Shown here: positions 5,171-5,222 of the stretch, in pieces
Layout of the letters: each line of letters starts with the position of its first letter
How positions within the stretch are numbered: position 1 is the stretch's first letter
Assembly: GCA_027068235.1 (NCBI GenBank)
Contig: JAMOUE010000454.1
Location: 1 to 5,222, forward strand
Origin: Deltaproteobacteria bacterium
GTDB lineage: Bacteria > Desulfobacterota > Dissulfuribacteria > Dissulfuribacterales > QOAL01
Length of the DNA: 5,222 nt
Direction: 5' to 3'
The notes under the pieces: model-generated
The model's database searches: none
What the model was told of the DNA's origin: nothing
What the model saw: only the letters and a program-made list of their open reading frames with translations
Made by a program: the position numbers and the translations under genes

Positions 5171-5222
5171 ATGAGCGTGTCCATGAGCTTATTTATGCCC
5201 TTTTTTGTCTTTGCAGATACTA
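5171..5222 (+). CDS. Start of a probable exported protein, cut off by the window edge
   Basis: An open frame begins at ATG 5171 and stays open to the end, giving 17 residues: MSVSMSLFMPFFVFADT. The stretch LFMPFFVFA followed by D looks like the hydrophobic core and cleavage site of a short signal peptide. An AAGAGGA at 5161-5167, identical to the site before the DUF1614 gene, lies 3 nt before this ATG, which is too close to be ideal. GTG 5177 (9 nt) or ATG 5183 (15 nt) in the same frame could be the true start. The product cannot be identified. It may share a transcript with the DUF1614 gene, since no clear terminator or promoter lies between them. Confidence 0.45.
   Translation, partial: MSVSMSLFMPFFVFADT

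Overview
The window is 5.2 kb of moderately AT-rich chromosomal DNA from a bacterium. It carries housekeeping and membrane genes, with no sign of mobile DNA, CRISPR arrays, tRNA or rRNA. Glutamyl-tRNA reductase (the C5 route to heme), bacterial ribosomal protein S20, a LEA14/WHy-type lipoprotein, a radical SAM enzyme and a DUF1614 membrane protein together fit an anaerobic Gram-negative lineage. Desulfobacterota (the former Deltaproteobacteria) or a relative is my best guess. It rests on gene content and family resemblance only, and no phylogenetic marker was compared.

Layout. Positions 1-1262 hold the 3' part of hemA on the + strand; its start lies before the window. A mechanosensitive-channel gene of the MscS family (1259-2365) follows on the - strand. 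The two genes converge and their TAA stop codons overlap inside one TTAA. The probable intrinsic terminator of the mscS-type gene lies inside the hemA coding end. Between mscS and the next gene is a 69-bp divergent region. It contains a near-consensus sigma70-type promoter for rpsT (2435-2716, ribosomal protein S20), whose -10 box overlaps a possible -10 box for mscS on the opposite strand.

Downstream of rpsT, all on the + strand, are a small lipoprotein with a LEA14/WHy-type domain (2779-3276) and, 19 bp later, a radical SAM enzyme of unknown substrate (3296-4267). After a 144-bp gap with its own likely promoter comes a polytopic DUF1614 protein (4412-5101). The window closes with what looks like the first 17 codons of another gene, beginning with a signal-peptide-like stretch (5171 onward).

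How they work together. hemA supplies tetrapyrrole precursors, rpsT serves translation, and the MscS channel serves osmotic protection; these three share no pathway. The lipoprotein and radical SAM genes are close enough to be co-transcribed. The DUF1614 gene appears to start a separate transcription unit that may run into the last, partial gene. The least explained part is 2779-5222. The most informative regulatory structures are the overlapping divergent promoters at 2352-2401 and the competing hairpins at 1219-1256.
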